Assembly: GCA_016858145.1 (NCBI GenBank)
Contig: JAEHOE010000020.1
Span: 558,001 to 622,000, forward strand
Reading direction: 5' to 3'
Source: Edaphochlamys debaryana
Lineage: Eukaryota > Chlorophyta > Chlorophyceae > Chlamydomonadales
DNA: 64,000 nt
Position 1 is the first letter of the stretch; each line of letters opens with the position of its first letter. This document shows, piece by piece, positions 44,234 to 56,074 of this stretch. Below the pieces are notes generated by a model. The model was not told the origin of the DNA. It searched no databases and saw only the letters and a program-made list of their open reading frames with translations. The translations under genes were made by a program, and so were the position numbers.

Positions 44234-47200
44234 ATGAGCATGCGGAGTCGGCAGTGGCGCGGTTCAGCAGCAACAAGCAGCGAAGCATCAGGCGGATCAC
44301 CGCTAAAGGACGTCTTGATAATGCCAGGACGCTTGGTGCACGGGCGGGCCGTGGACGATGTGGAGCTGCAGCAGTTGCTCGACGTGAGAAGGGCCCACAC
44401 GCGTCTTGCTGCGCCCCTCTTCCCCGCCTCGCCCCCTACGCCCCCCCGAACCCCCACCGCCTCACCCCATCGGAGCTGCACCATGACCGTTTCTCCCCTC
44501 CCAACCCTATGACCCCCACATTGAACGCCCTCTCGCAGAAGGGAGGCGACGCCGGCACCGCGAGCCGTCGCGCCCGAGCGGCATCTGACACTGGCGAGGC
44601 CTACGGCCGGCTGAGCGGCAACGGCGTAGGAGCGGCGAGCCCACACAGGGCCAGTGACGATCGGGATGACACGGACAGCCACGACGGCGGTCGTACGGGA
44701 GCGTACGAGAGCCTGGATTACGAGGAGTACGACGATACGGTGTATCGGGCGGATCAGGCCGCTAGCTCCTCAGTGGATTCTTTGCTTTATTCGGCCAACA
44801 AGTACCTGGTCTGCTTCGCAATCGGTAGGTTGTGAGGTTTATGGGTTATGGGTGACGGCCAGGGCATGTGGAAGGTCTGTGGACGTGAGAAGGCTGGGGC
44901 CGAGGGGACCAGGGGCGGCCAAGACAAGCGTGTGGCCGCACCAATTGCGTGCGCGAAGGCTGGCCGCAGGGGCTTCGCCATCGGTGCGAGGGGACGCAGT
45001 GCCCGGGGCTTTGGGCTCGATTGGGCTGAGGTTGGGGTCGCGTTGGAGTGGGAGACAGACGGAAAGGAGGGGATGGTGATGCAGGGGAATATGCGGGTGC
45101 GGCTTCGGCGTGTGGGGCTGGCCGCAGGGGCTTGAGGCAGACTGGCTGCAGGCAGGTAGCAAGAAGTGAGGGCTCCGCGTGGGATGCAGGGGCTGGGGCG
45201 GGCCTGGATGAGCAGCAGTGCAGTCCCTTGCCCATCACATGAAGGCACAGTGTGACGCTGCTGGCCAGCGCAGCCCACCTGGCCTCGGTAAACACCTGCC
45301 CCTCAATCCCCACCCCGCTCCTCAATCCCTACCCCACCCCTCAATCCCTGCCACGCCCCTCACAGACCCGCCCCTCCCCTGTAAGCCCCTCCCGCACCCA
45401 TGCCCCCCTTTCCACGCGGCCTCTCAGGCGTGGTCACGGCCCTGGCCGCCTTTGCCGTCAACCTTGCCGTGGAGAACATCTCTGGCTTCAAGTTCTGGGC
45501 CACCCTGACCATCATGGAGAGCGGCGACGTGCTGGGCTCCTACCTGGCCTACACCGCCATGAACGCGGCGCTGGTGACGGGGGCGGTGGCGGTGACGCTG
45601 TACGTGGGGCCGGCGGCGGCGGGGTCGGGCATCGCGGACGTCAAGGTGCGGGCGCCCGGGGCGCGGCGGTCCGGGGTGACTTTCGCATAAACTGGAGAGC
45701 GGAAGAAGAGCAGGAGCGGCAGCCAGCGAGCCCGATGCGCACCGATGTCCAGAGCGAAAGGTCCGACCTCCGAGTGGCGACTGACCGGGGTCCGGGGTGG
45801 GGTCGAAGTTGGGGTCGGGGTGGGGGTCGGGGTGAAGGATATGGGGCACAAATGTGGAGGGGGCTGGGCGTGGGGGCGGGGTGGATGCGGCGGGGCAGAG
45901 GGATGGCAAGGGCAGGGCGGCGGGAGACGAAACCCAGGAGGCGAGCTGCGGGCGGGCCTTCCCAGAAGGTGGTTTCGTGACCCCGCCTCAACCTTCCTCG
46001 CAGGCCTACCTAAACGGTGTGGACGTGCCGTACATCTTCCACGCCAACACGCTGCTGGCGAAGGTGGGGGTGGTTGGTGGGGACCAGGGGCCAGAGGCCA
46101 GGGGGGAGGAGGGGCCAGGGGCGGAGCGGGGCCCACGGGGGAGGAGGGGCCAGGGGCGGAGCGGGGGCTGACGCAGCGGGCCACAGCAGACCAGGGGACA
46201 CGGGGCGGAGTGGGGCCAGGGGAAGTGGGCAGGGTGGGGGGCTGGGCCGGGACCAGGGGCGGAGCGAGGGGTGGACCAAGGGGCCAGGTGCGTGCGGAGC
46301 CGACCAGGGGACACGGGGCGTCATGGGGTGGCGGTGATGGCAGGGGCCCGAGGCCCAGGGCCTCGCACAGTCACAGGGACAGCACCTGCTCAGGGCCTGG
46401 CTGCTGACTGCTCGCTCCTCCCTCCCCTCCCGCACAGGTCCTGGGCGCCATCGGCAGTGTGGCGGGGGGCCTGGCCATCGGCAAGGAGGGGCCCTTCGTG
46501 CACGCGGGGTCGGCCATAGCGGCCATCATTAGCCAGGTGCGGGGTGGGGGCGAGGGTTTCCGCGGGAGAGCGGGGCTGACGAGGAACCAGAGCGTCGAGG
46601 AAGGACCGGGAAAGGGGGTGAGTCGGCTACCGGGCTTGCTAGAGGCTACCGCACTTGCCGGCGCTCCTCTCCTCGCTGGGCGGCTCCGGCTCCACTCACC
46701 TGGCCTGGATGCCGGACAACACACGGTCAACCTCTCCCCCGTCCTTGCCACCTTTATCCAACCCCACCACCCTCCCGGTGTTGTTCCCACTCTCAGGGCG
46801 GCTCCGGCTCCTCCCTCGCCGCCATCCCTGCTTACCTTCTCGCTTCACAAACAAACATGCCCTACTTTCAATTACCCCCCCCCCCCCCCCCCCCACACAC
46901 ACACCACCACCTACCTCAGGGCGGCTCCGCCTCCAAGCGCCTGACCCGTACTAACATCATGTCCTCTCTCTTTCCTTTACCCGTCCTCGTACCCCCAGGG
47001 CGGCTCCGGCTCCACCCGGCTCGCTTGGCCTTGTCGTGGATGAGCGGCACGGCCTCCCTCGCCCCCAACCTTACCTGCCCTGCCCCCTTCTCACCCCCCC
47101 ACCCTCACCCTCACTACTCAGGGCGGCTCTGGCTCCACGAGGCTGGCCTGGATGTGCCCCGGCACTGCACCCACTTTAGGGCCAGATCCCCTATCACGAC

Positions 47201-50200
47201 CCTGATCATGCTGGCTGCGCCATACCAACGTCTGGGCTATTTTAACCTCTAACTCGTCAAAGATCACCCTATCATGACCCCCCCATCCCTACCTCAGGGC
47301 GGCTCCGGCTCCACGCGCCTGGCCTGGATGCGCAACTTCTGGAACGACCGCGACCGCTACGACTTGGTGGCGTGCGGGGCGGCGGCGGGGGTGGCGGCGG
47401 CCTTCCGCTCGCCCGTGGGGGGCGTGCTGTTCGCGCTGGAGGAGATGACGTCCTGGTGGAAGAACCAGATGCTGTGGCTGGCCTTCTTCACGACCGCGGG
47501 TGGGGATGGTTGGGGGTTTGGGCGTGTGGGGTTAGGGGCTGGAGTGCGGGCGTGGTGGTGCGTGGGCGCAGAGGCTGAGCAGGTCCTACCGCCGCCGCTC
47601 GGCCCGGCAAGAGGGGCAGGCTGCGCCGGGGCGGCACGCCCCTTCTGTCCACCGACCCACATGCCGACCCACATGCCAACCCACATGTCAACCCACATGC
47701 CGACCCACATGCCGACCCATATGCCCGAGGACCAGGGATGGGAGATACCTTAGGACGCAGCCCACCTATTTCCGCCATGCGCCCTGCCCCAACGGCCCAC
47801 AACTGCACCCCTCCCCCCGCCCCTCTCGCCTCCCGGCCCCCAGTGGTGTCTGTGGCCATCCGGGTGCTCATGAAGGCCTGCTCCTCGCACGGCTGCGGAT
47901 TCTTCGGCAGCGGTGGATTCATCATCTTTGAGATCCAGGCAAGATCCAGCGTGGATCACATGCACCTTGGTCGGGATCCCGGAGGGCCGGAAGGGAGCCG
48001 GCGGCCAGGGCACTGGGACGGTCGCCGCGTATCGCTCTTGCGCCACCATCCCTTCCAACTGCCAACTGCCAACCGCTTCCTCCTAACCGCTAATCGTAGG
48101 AGGGCCAGGACACGTACGAATTCTTTGAGCTGCTGCCCATGCTGCTGCTGGGCGTGCTGGGGGGCCTGCTGGGCTCGGGTGAGGAGCTGCTGGAGGGGGG
48201 GCAAGCGGGGTCCCATGAGCCTCCGCTCAGTGGCTACCACGCAAGGACGCCGTCTCCGGACCGTTTTGCAACAACCCAGATCGTCCCACGTGAGCCCCTC
48301 TCCCCCCCACCTGCCCCAGGCTTCTCCGCCATCAACTCCCGCCTGGCCCGCTGGCGCAAGAAGAGCCTGGCCCCCCTGGGCCCCCGCGGGCGGCTGCTGG
48401 AGGGCCTGGCCATCTCGTGCCTCACCTCGACGCTGTCCTTCGTGGTGCCTCTCATGGTGGTGTGCACCGCCTGCCCGCCCGGCTCCGAGGGCTCTTGCCC
48501 GCGTACCGACAACCTGCACTCGGGCAACTTTGTCAAGTTCGGGTGCAGGTGCGGGGTGGTGGTGTGTGTGTGTGTGGGGGGGGCGTACAGGCAGAGGAGA
48601 GTCGGGCAGAGAGAGCAAGGGGCCGGCTGGGGGCAGCTTGGTCAAGGTCGGGTGAGGCGGGAGCGAGAGCGCCGTGGGCCGGTTAGAAAGACCATGCGGT
48701 GCTGCTCATCCCGTGACATCCCCTCTGCCCCCCCAGGCACGTGGGCGGGCGGGGCTCCTACAACGACCTGGCCACCCTCTTCTTCAACACACAGGCAGGG
48801 GCGGGGCCGGGAAGGCAGGAGGATGGAATGTAGGGAGAGGTGTTGCGTCTGCGGCACTGGTGATAAGAGGACCCGCCAACCGCCATACTGCCTCTCTGCT
48901 CCCCTCTCGCTCCCATCCACCCCCCCTTCCCTTCCCTCCCCTCCCCAGGACGATGCAATCCGCAACCTCTTCTCCTCCAAGACCAAGCGGGAGTACACGG
49001 TAAGCGTGTCGGGGCGGGGGCTCAGCAGGGACAAGGGACAGACCTGTGGGCTGCGGCGTGGCATGCGAGGAGCTGTGGCCACGTTGATTGAGGCCACGAG
49101 CACTGCTTCACGCCTACCGCGTTTCCTTCCCCCCCCCTCTTCCTCCCATCCCTCCCCCTCTTCCTCCATGTGGTCCCCGCCATGAAGCAATCTGACTTTT
49201 GACCTCGCTAGGCTGTAGGTGTGCATTGACTCTCGTCTTACAGCCGTCCGTCCCCGCTCGAAATCCCACCTCCCTCCTGTCAGGTGGGCGCCCTGCTCAT
49301 CTTCACCACCATCTTCTACTTCCTGGCGGCTCTAACGTACGGCATCTTTGCGCCCACGGGGCTCTTCGTGCCGTCCATTCTGTGCGGGGCGGCGTACGGC
49401 AGGCTGGTGAGCAGGGGCAGGTGGGGGAGGGGTTGTGGGGTACCAGCGGACCCCGGGGTCCGCGGCTGTGCGCGTTGGCAGGATGGGCCAAGTCCTTTTC
49501 CCGTCCTTTCGCCGTCCTGCCGCCTGGGAGTTCTCCCTTCCCGGCGGTCACGGGTGTGTTCAAACTTGCGTGACGTAGTACACCCCTCTGCCCTGCCCTT
49601 CCTTCTCTCCTCACCCCCAGGTGGGCATCTTTGTTGCCGACATGCACCCGGGGCATACCAGTCCCCCCCCATCCCGTCCGTCCTAACCCCCCTTGCCCCT
49701 TTCAACCCAAACCTCCCCCTCCCTCCCCCCTCCCGTCTCCCCTCTCAGGTGGGCATCTTTGTTGCCGACATGCACCCGGGGCACTACATCGACGAAGGCA
49801 CCTACGCGCTGCTGGGGGCCGCGTCCTTCCTAGGCGGGGCCATGCGATTAACAGTGTGTACGTGCGTCATGTTACTGGAGCTCACCAACAACCTAGCGTT
49901 ACTGCCATTAATCATGCTCGTGCTTCTAGTAGCTAAGGTGAGCGGCCGCACCGCAGGGTGTCACGGTGCTGCGTAGGCGCAGTGATGGTATGGTCAGTAG
50001 GGCTGTTCCAACTCGGTATGCCACGCTGCCCCTGGCCGCGCCTTGTCAGTTAGGAGGGACTCCGCGCCTTGTCAATTAGGAGGGACTCAGCAGGCTGGTG
50101 CTGCTTCACCCCGCCCAACGCTGCTCCCTAAGGCCCCCCTGGTGCTGCTTCCGCTCATGCCCCTTCCGACACCCCCCCACCCCCCCACCTGTACCTCCCC

Positions 50201-52388
50201 CTCCCCCCCCCCAGGCCGTGGGTGACGGCACGGGCATCAAGCCCATCTACGAGGTGCAGATGGACGTCAAGGGGCTGCCCTTCCTGCAGCCGCAGGTGGG
50301 GACCATCGGGGAGGAGGAGGCGGGGGGCACGGGTGAAAGGGTAGAGGTCCGGGAACGAGGCGGCCAGGGCGGCACTAGGGTGGGGTGGGGTCACGATAAG
50401 AGGCCAGGGCAGCCAGCTGCACCGACTCAACCGCACCTCACCCCTTTCCCTCCCCCCCTTCGGCCCTGCCCCCCCCCCCCAGCCCGAGGCCTTCATGCGC
50501 CACATCACGGCCAAGGAGTGCTGCGGGAAGCCGCCCGTGGCCTTCAACCGGGTGGAGAAGGTGGGGAGCCTCGAGGGGCGAAGCGGCAGGGGCGGTGCTT
50601 GCGAGCGAGCACTCCCCTACGTTTCCAAGCTCCTCCCGTGCGCCTGAGTTTCGCGGTGTGCCTCGCACCTCTCACCTGGTCCCTTGACGCTTTCCTCACG
50701 CTCCAACCCGCCCCCACCCCCCCTGCACACCCTCTCATCCCACTAGCACCTGGATATCGCGCATGACCCCGAGCATCTCGACACCCTCACATTGCCCCCC
50801 CCCCCCCAGGTCCGCTCCCTGGTGGACGCCCTCCGCTCCACCGGCCACAACGGCTTCCCGGTGCTGGGCCGCGGGCCCGACGGCGAGCGGCTCATCTGCG
50901 GAGTGGTGCTGCGCCAGCAGCTGCTCACGCTGCTGGCCACAGGCAGCCGCAGCTTCCAGGCCTCGCCGACAGTGTCGGAGAACAGCAGCCGCGCGGCGCT
51001 GTCGTACAGGTGCGTGTGGATGCCGTACGTTGTACGGCGGTACGGGGCGTGCGAGCGTTCGGCGGTACGGCGAGGGGCACGCCTCATCAACTCCACTGTG
51101 GACTCAAGTCGCGCCAGACGCCAGACGCCATGTAACAACATCGTCCTTGCACTTCAGCCCCTGGCTCGTATCCCCTCACGACCGTCATCCGGCGATCCTC
51201 CCTGTTAACCTGCAACTCACACAACCTGCAACTCCCTCCCCTACCCCCCCCCCCAGTGTGCCCGAGTTCTCCAAGCCCATGTCCGACCCCGCCCCGGGGC
51301 GGCACGAGGGCGTGCTGGCGCCCGGGGCGCTGCCCGAGGAGGCCCTGGATCAGCACCTGGACCTGGGGCCCTTCCTCAACACCTCGTACCACGTGGTGCA
51401 GGTGGGAGAGGGGTGTGGGGAGGGGGTGCATGCGGAGATAGAAGCCGGCAATCACAGTGCCGCAGTGGTGCGTGTTGGGGTGTGTTCAGGGCAGGGGCAT
51501 GCAGCACCCGCGCCGCTCACACGCTCCAGCTCACCCCCTCACCCCATCCCCTCCACCCCCCAGGAGGACGCCCCCCTGTCCAAGGTCTTCCAGCTGCTCC
51601 GCACCCTGGGCCTGCGCCACATCTGCGTCGTGCCCAGGTGCGTACGGCATCTGGATCCGGGATGCAGGCCGACTTAGCGGTTGCCAGGCGCACGCCCATG
51701 CCTCCAAAGTCCACTGCCGCTCCTTCGGCCCGTACACCTCCTACACCCACCTCACGGCCGTACTGGATGCCCACTTTGGCTGGGGCTAGCCTGCACTGTC
51801 CCGCACGCCCACTCATGCCACCTCAACCCCCCCCCCCCCCCCTCCCATCTCACCCCCCCCTCCATCCCACCCATCCACCCACCCCCCAGGGCCCACGAGG
51901 TGGTGGGCATGATCACCCGCGCCGACCTGCTCCCGGACGCACTGGAGCGGCGCTACGCCCGACTGCCGGGCAACTACACCACAGACGGACTCAACATCTC
52001 GGCCCACACGCCCGGGCCCAGCCGAGGCCCAGACGGGCCCTGCAGCCCCGCCTCCGCCGCGCCGCCGGGGGCCGGCGCCGGGGCCTCGGGATCTGGATCT
52101 GGGTCGGCAGCAGGGGCTGCGGCGGGCGGGAGCGCGAGCGGGAGCGGAGTTGGGCAAGGGGTGGCGGCGGCGGGTGGGAGTGGGGAGGGCGGGGCGGCGG
52201 CCGCCGTGGGTGGCAGCGGCAGCGGCGGGGGAGGCGGCGGGGCGGAGCCGGCGCTGCTGGGCGGGGCGCAGTTTCTGAACCGCCGCGCCACCGCCGGCCG
52301 GGGTGCGCTGCTGCAGAGCGCTGGGAGCGGCGGCAGCGCGGGCCTCCTGGGGCTGGGGCCGCAGCCGCCCTCTGTTGCGCTGGGGTAG
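44234..52388 (+). CDS. CLC-type chloride channel / anion-proton exchanger with two CBS domains
   Basis: Nineteen exons: 44234-44383, 44539-44824, 45428-45645, 46004-46063, 46438-46536, 47298-47499, 47844-47938, 48100-48178, 48320-48548, 48737-48794, 48949-48999, 49284-49406, 49749-49937, 50215-50295, 50483-50560, 50810-51009, 51257-51401, 51564-51637, 51890-52388; 971 residues. Selectivity elements are AGSGIADVKAYLNGV, GKEGPFVH with the gating Glu, and YGIFAPTGLFVPS. FRSPVGGVLFALEEMTSWW carries the Glu typical of proton-coupled CLCs. Ser in GSGI suggests chloride rather than the nitrate-type GPGI. CBS domains lie around DALRSTGHNGFPVL and LRTLGLRHICVV. The tail is Gly/Ala/Ser-rich. Two introns have GC donors (after 47938 and 48794). 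An alternative start is the ATG at 44509. Confidence 0.93.
46060..46330. repeat. G-rich minisatellite in CLC intron 4
   Basis: Degenerate repeats of a GGGGCCAGGGGCGGAGCG-type unit between exons 4 and 5. No coding signal. Confidence 0.7.
46674..47165 (+). repeat. Five intronic copies of the exon-6 start with acceptor, CLC intron 5
   Basis: Real exon 6 starts at 47298 as CTCAG/GGCGGCTCCGGCTC. Copies start at 46679 (acceptor mutated to TG), 46797, 46920, 46999 and 47122, each with the exon-like GGCGGCTCYG core; several continue into CTGGCCTGGATG as in the exon. Spacings are 118, 123, 79, 123 and 176 bp, so a unit of about 120 bp spanning the intron end and exon start was probably duplicated in tandem. 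Confidence 0.88.
47653..47724. repeat. 12-bp tandem repeat in CLC intron 6
   Basis: CGACCCACATGC-type unit is repeated six times with minor changes. Confidence 0.9.
49621..49655 (+). repeat. Intronic copy of the exon-13 start with acceptor, CLC intron 12
   Basis: 35 bp identical to the first 35 bp of exon 13 (49749 onward; peptide VGIFVADMHPG), preceded by CCCCCAG. It lies 128 bp upstream of the real exon. Splicing to it would not keep the frame through the intervening sequence. Confidence 0.92.
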
Positions 52389-53160
52389 TGCCAGAGGGTC
52401 AAGGCGGGGGCATGGAGGTAGCTTGCAGGCATGGCAGGAGCGGCAAGGTGGGTGGCTGGTGTGGAGGATGCACGGGTGCCGGCGGGAAAATGGCGAGGGC
52501 AGGGCGGGCGCGCGGGCGCTGTGCAAAGATGTCTCGTTGGCGAGCGAGCGGGTAGCGAGGACAACACTGAATGAGGCGTTCTGGTGGGAGCAGTGCTAGC
52601 CAGCTAGCTCCGTGTGCTACTTTAGGCTCAAGTGGCAGGTGTCCGGTACGGCTTTTACCGGCAGGCGTAGGGGGAATGGCATGAGCTGAGCAGGGCAGGA
52701 GGCGTAGTTACGGACCACAGTAGAATCTGCAAGGAGGGTAGAGAGTCGCGTTCACAGGATGGCTGGGCGGAACTGAACGTGGGCTGGTCGCGCGCAGGGT
52801 GGAACGCCGGAAGGCTGTACATGTAGTCACTGCGTGCTGCTGGCCTGACCGCCGGATGTGGGGTCAAGTGCACGCCGGGTTTGGGATGCCGCGAAAGGAC
52901 TGCGCGCGAGGAGGGGAACAGAAATGGGTTCGTGCGCGTACGGACATAATGCCGCATCGCGCCACTGCAACTCACTTCTTTACTGTCATCATACTCGTTT
53001 TCATATGGGCGCTTCCCTTGTGACGCAGAGCTTTGCCTGCGCTTGACCAGTGCCAACACCTGACAGCTCAACCCTAAACTCTGTCCCTGGAGCCACGCAC
53101 AATGCTACAACAACAGCATATGGAGCTTATTATTAGCTGGTTGCAGATGCATGGCTAGAA
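52389..53160. other. Intergenic region
   Basis: About 770 bp: CLC 3' UTR and the upstream region of the ankyrin-like gene. No exon is supported. It becomes AT-richer at 52980-53160, just before the next start codon. Confidence 0.4.
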
Positions 53161-55362
53161 ATGGACACGCCTCCTCACGATGGGTCGCGGGCGTGGATTC
53201 CCGAGCTCGTGGACCGTGTCGCCTCGTTCCTTCCAGCTAGCGACGCATGTAGCCTGAGGCTCGTGAACCGGGCGACGGCGGCCCAGCTGCAGCGGTACGC
53301 CACCATCCACCTCTCGCAGCCCGTTCACCCCGCCATCTTCGCAGCCCGCTGGTCTGCCCCCGACGCCTGCCGCAATCTCACCTCAGCAAACCGGCGACTC
53401 CTCGTGAGCCTTACGGCTGCCAGCGGCGTCGTGGAAAACCTGGCCGTGGCGTCTCAGGCCGCGGGGTTCTGGGCGCCGAGGGCCGCCGCGGTACAAGCTG
53501 CAGCCGCTGCAGGCAGGCTAGACTGCTGCCGGTGGCTCTCGGAGCGGCTCCAACTCACCCACAAAGAACAGCTAGAGGTCCTGCTAGCGGCCGCACGCGG
53601 CGGCCACACGGTCTGCTGCCAGTGGGTCCTGGATTCCGGCTTCAAGCCGGGCCCTGGGGACTGGCCGCAGGCGCTCACCGCCGCAGCCACGGGCGGCAGC
53701 CAGGACGCCTGTGCATGGTGCCTCGACCCCTCCCGGGGTGGCGTCGGCGCGTGGAACGACGCTGCCGTACGGCTCGCGCTCCGCGAGGGCCACGTGGCAC
53801 TGTCCGCATGGCTGGCGGCGCAGCGCCCCGCCGGCGCCTGCGCCGGAATCATGGCCTCCTGGGGGCGCCTGCTGGCGGCCGCTCGGGGCTGCGGCGCCGC
53901 CGCCTTCCAGCGGCTGTGCGAAGCGGACGGCGTGCTCGAATCCATGCTGGATCCACACAAGCGATCTCTGCTCATGGAGGCGGTCGTCAGCCCGACCGAC
54001 TGGCGGGCCAAGGCCGACTACCTCTACCAGCAGGGCGGCTGGAGCCCCGATGACGCCCTAGAGGTCCCACCGGTCTGGCCAAGGGGCGACGCAGCCATGC
54101 CGGAGCGTCTGGGCTGGCTGCAGGCGCACGGCTGCCGGCTGACGGGCGTCAAGGCCGCCCGAGTGCTCGTGGCAGCAGTGGCACGGGCCAACGCCGAGGG
54201 GGTGGCGTGGCTGCTGCGGGCCGGCGTGCGGCCGGTGGTGGGCGGAGGCGGAGGCGAAGGCGAAGCGGCGGGGCAGGAAGCCGAAGCGACGGTGTCGGGT
54301 TGGTCGGAGGCGGTCCGCAAGGCGGCTGAGGAGGGCAGCGTTGAGGTGTTGCGGCTGCTGATCGAGGCGGGCTGCCCGCTGGGCGAGGCGGACCGGCGGA
54401 GCGCCCTGGCGGCGGCCGCGAGGGGCGGCCACCTGGCTGCCATACGGCTGCTGACGTCAGCGTACGGCATCGGCGGCAGCCGGCGGGTGGCGAGCGAGCT
54501 CTTCAAGAGCGCCGTGGCCTCTGGGAGTGTGGAGGTGCTGGCGTGGCTCCGGACCCGGGGCTGTGGCATCGCACCGGGGGAGGAGGCGCGGGAGCTCGAG
54601 CTCATGTGGGCGGCGGCTGCGTCGGCGGGTTGCGAGGCGGCTCTGGAATTCCTGGCGACGCGGGCGGGCTGCCCTCTGCCGGTGAGTCTGCAAGCTGGCC
54701 TCACACAACTGTGCAGCCGGGCTGGGGGCACCGTGGCGGGGTGCAGGGGGACTGTTTGCCTTAGGAAGGGCTGTTAGAGGCTGGCAGAGGATGGAGCTTG
54801 GGGTCCAGGGCACACACGCCCCGAGTTGGGTTCGTCTCGGCTGGCTTTCGGCCGAGCTGACTCTGTCCCAGCTACGAGCAGCCCTTCTCAGACCGCGTCT
54901 CTCGCTCGGCCACCGCAGGAGGACGGCGGGCGGGCGTGCGGGGCGGCCCTGGAGGGGGGCGACCTCTCTACGCTGCGCACCCTTCAGCGCCTGGGCCTCC
55001 CCTGCGGCCGAGGCCGCGGCCTGCTGCACAAGGCGGCGTGCGCGCGCCTGCCGCTGCCTGTGCTGGAGGAGCTGCTGGCCATGGGGTGCGAGCCGGAGAG
55101 CTGGAAGGAGGTGGCGCGCGGGGTGCAGGAGTCCTGGCCGCCCTGCGAGGAGCGGCGGCGGCTGGAGGTGTGGCTAGCCCAGCAGCGGCAGAGGGAAGGG
55201 GGGCGCTCGCGAGGCGATGCCGGTACCGGTGCTGCTCGGGGGGGGAAGAACTCGAGGGCGAAGCCTGGGCCCCAGGGGTCCAGGTTTCTGGGCCTGGAGC
55301 CTCCGCTGTGGCTTGCCATGCTGGCCCTTGCGGTGTGGTGGCGGTCGTGGGGCAAGTCATGA
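53161..55362 (+). CDS. F-box-like / ankyrin-like repeat protein with C-terminal membrane anchor
   Basis: Two exons: 53161-54681 and 54919-55362, phase 0; 654 residues. The N-terminus (WIPELVDRVASFLPASDACS, then LRLVNRATAAQLQ) has the spacing of an F-box (x-PEL-x5-FLP-x3-x6-LVNR). The body is a series of ~30-residue helix pairs with ankyrin-like signatures: VLLAAARGGHTVCCQWVLD, AAEEGSVEVLRLLIEAGCPL, ALAAAARGGHLAAIRLL, AVASGSVEVLAWLRTRGC, ALEGGDLSTLRTLQRLGLP. The C-terminus ends in a hydrophobic segment (PPLWLAMLALAVWW) followed by RSWGKS, a tail-anchor arrangement. Such F-box/ankyrin combinations suggest an SCF-type substrate adaptor, but this is inference. No enzymatic motif is seen. Confidence 0.85.
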
Positions 55363-56074
55363 TGGGACAAGGCCCTTGGGAGCCTGTGTGGGTCCGGATG
55401 GGGTGGAGTGGTCTGGCGAGGCGCAGGGAGTCAGCGCGACCACGGGGGCGGCTGCGGGAAGGGCTGCCAGGTCAGGCACGTTACGTGGGCCGGAGCCCTG
55501 GCTGATGCGCAGGTTCGAGGCAGCAGGTTATTAGGCGGAGCGCGGGGGATGGAGCGAGAGGGGGGGGTGTTGGACCACGTGCTATGGCGGGGTGTACGAC
55601 CCCGTGTTGTCATCTGGGCAAGGCTGGTGGCACCAGCCTGGTGCTAGGATACAGGCAAGCATGGATCAGAGGTAGAGGCCTGACGTCACGTCACACGGTG
55701 TGCCCTTGCCGCGCACGCACCCTGGTCAGCCATCAGCATCAGGGCTCGGCGCGCTGCCCCCAACCGCCCAGACTGCTGACGCCAGGGCATGATGCGTCAC
55801 CCCGCCATCGTACCAGTTGCCCTGGGAGCGCGATATGACTGAGTTGCCAACTGCTGTACTTCTGCGAGCGGCCCACCGCCAGAGAACGTTTTCGGGACAA
55901 GTCACGACACAACAAGAGCTGTTCTTATGCGTCCTGTGAATGCGTTTTCGCGCGTTTACGCTCCCATGGGGGCGTTACGGGGACTTCCGGTCGCCGCCCG
56001 ACACCGACCGTACAACCCCGAAAGTTCATTTCACGTCGCAAACTTGCGAGCCACCCGTAAAAGCATAGTCCAAC
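55363..56074. other. Intergenic region
   Basis: About 710 bp between the ankyrin-like gene stop and the start of the secreted-protein gene. No exon or RNA gene recognised; it presumably holds the 3' UTR and the downstream promoter. Confidence 0.4.

Noticed and set aside
49938..50214. Possible degenerate copy of the exon-13 end (LVLLPLMPLP-like) in CLC intron 13
   Set aside because: The resemblance to LALLPLIMLVLL is at peptide level only and could be chance; no conserved donor follows.
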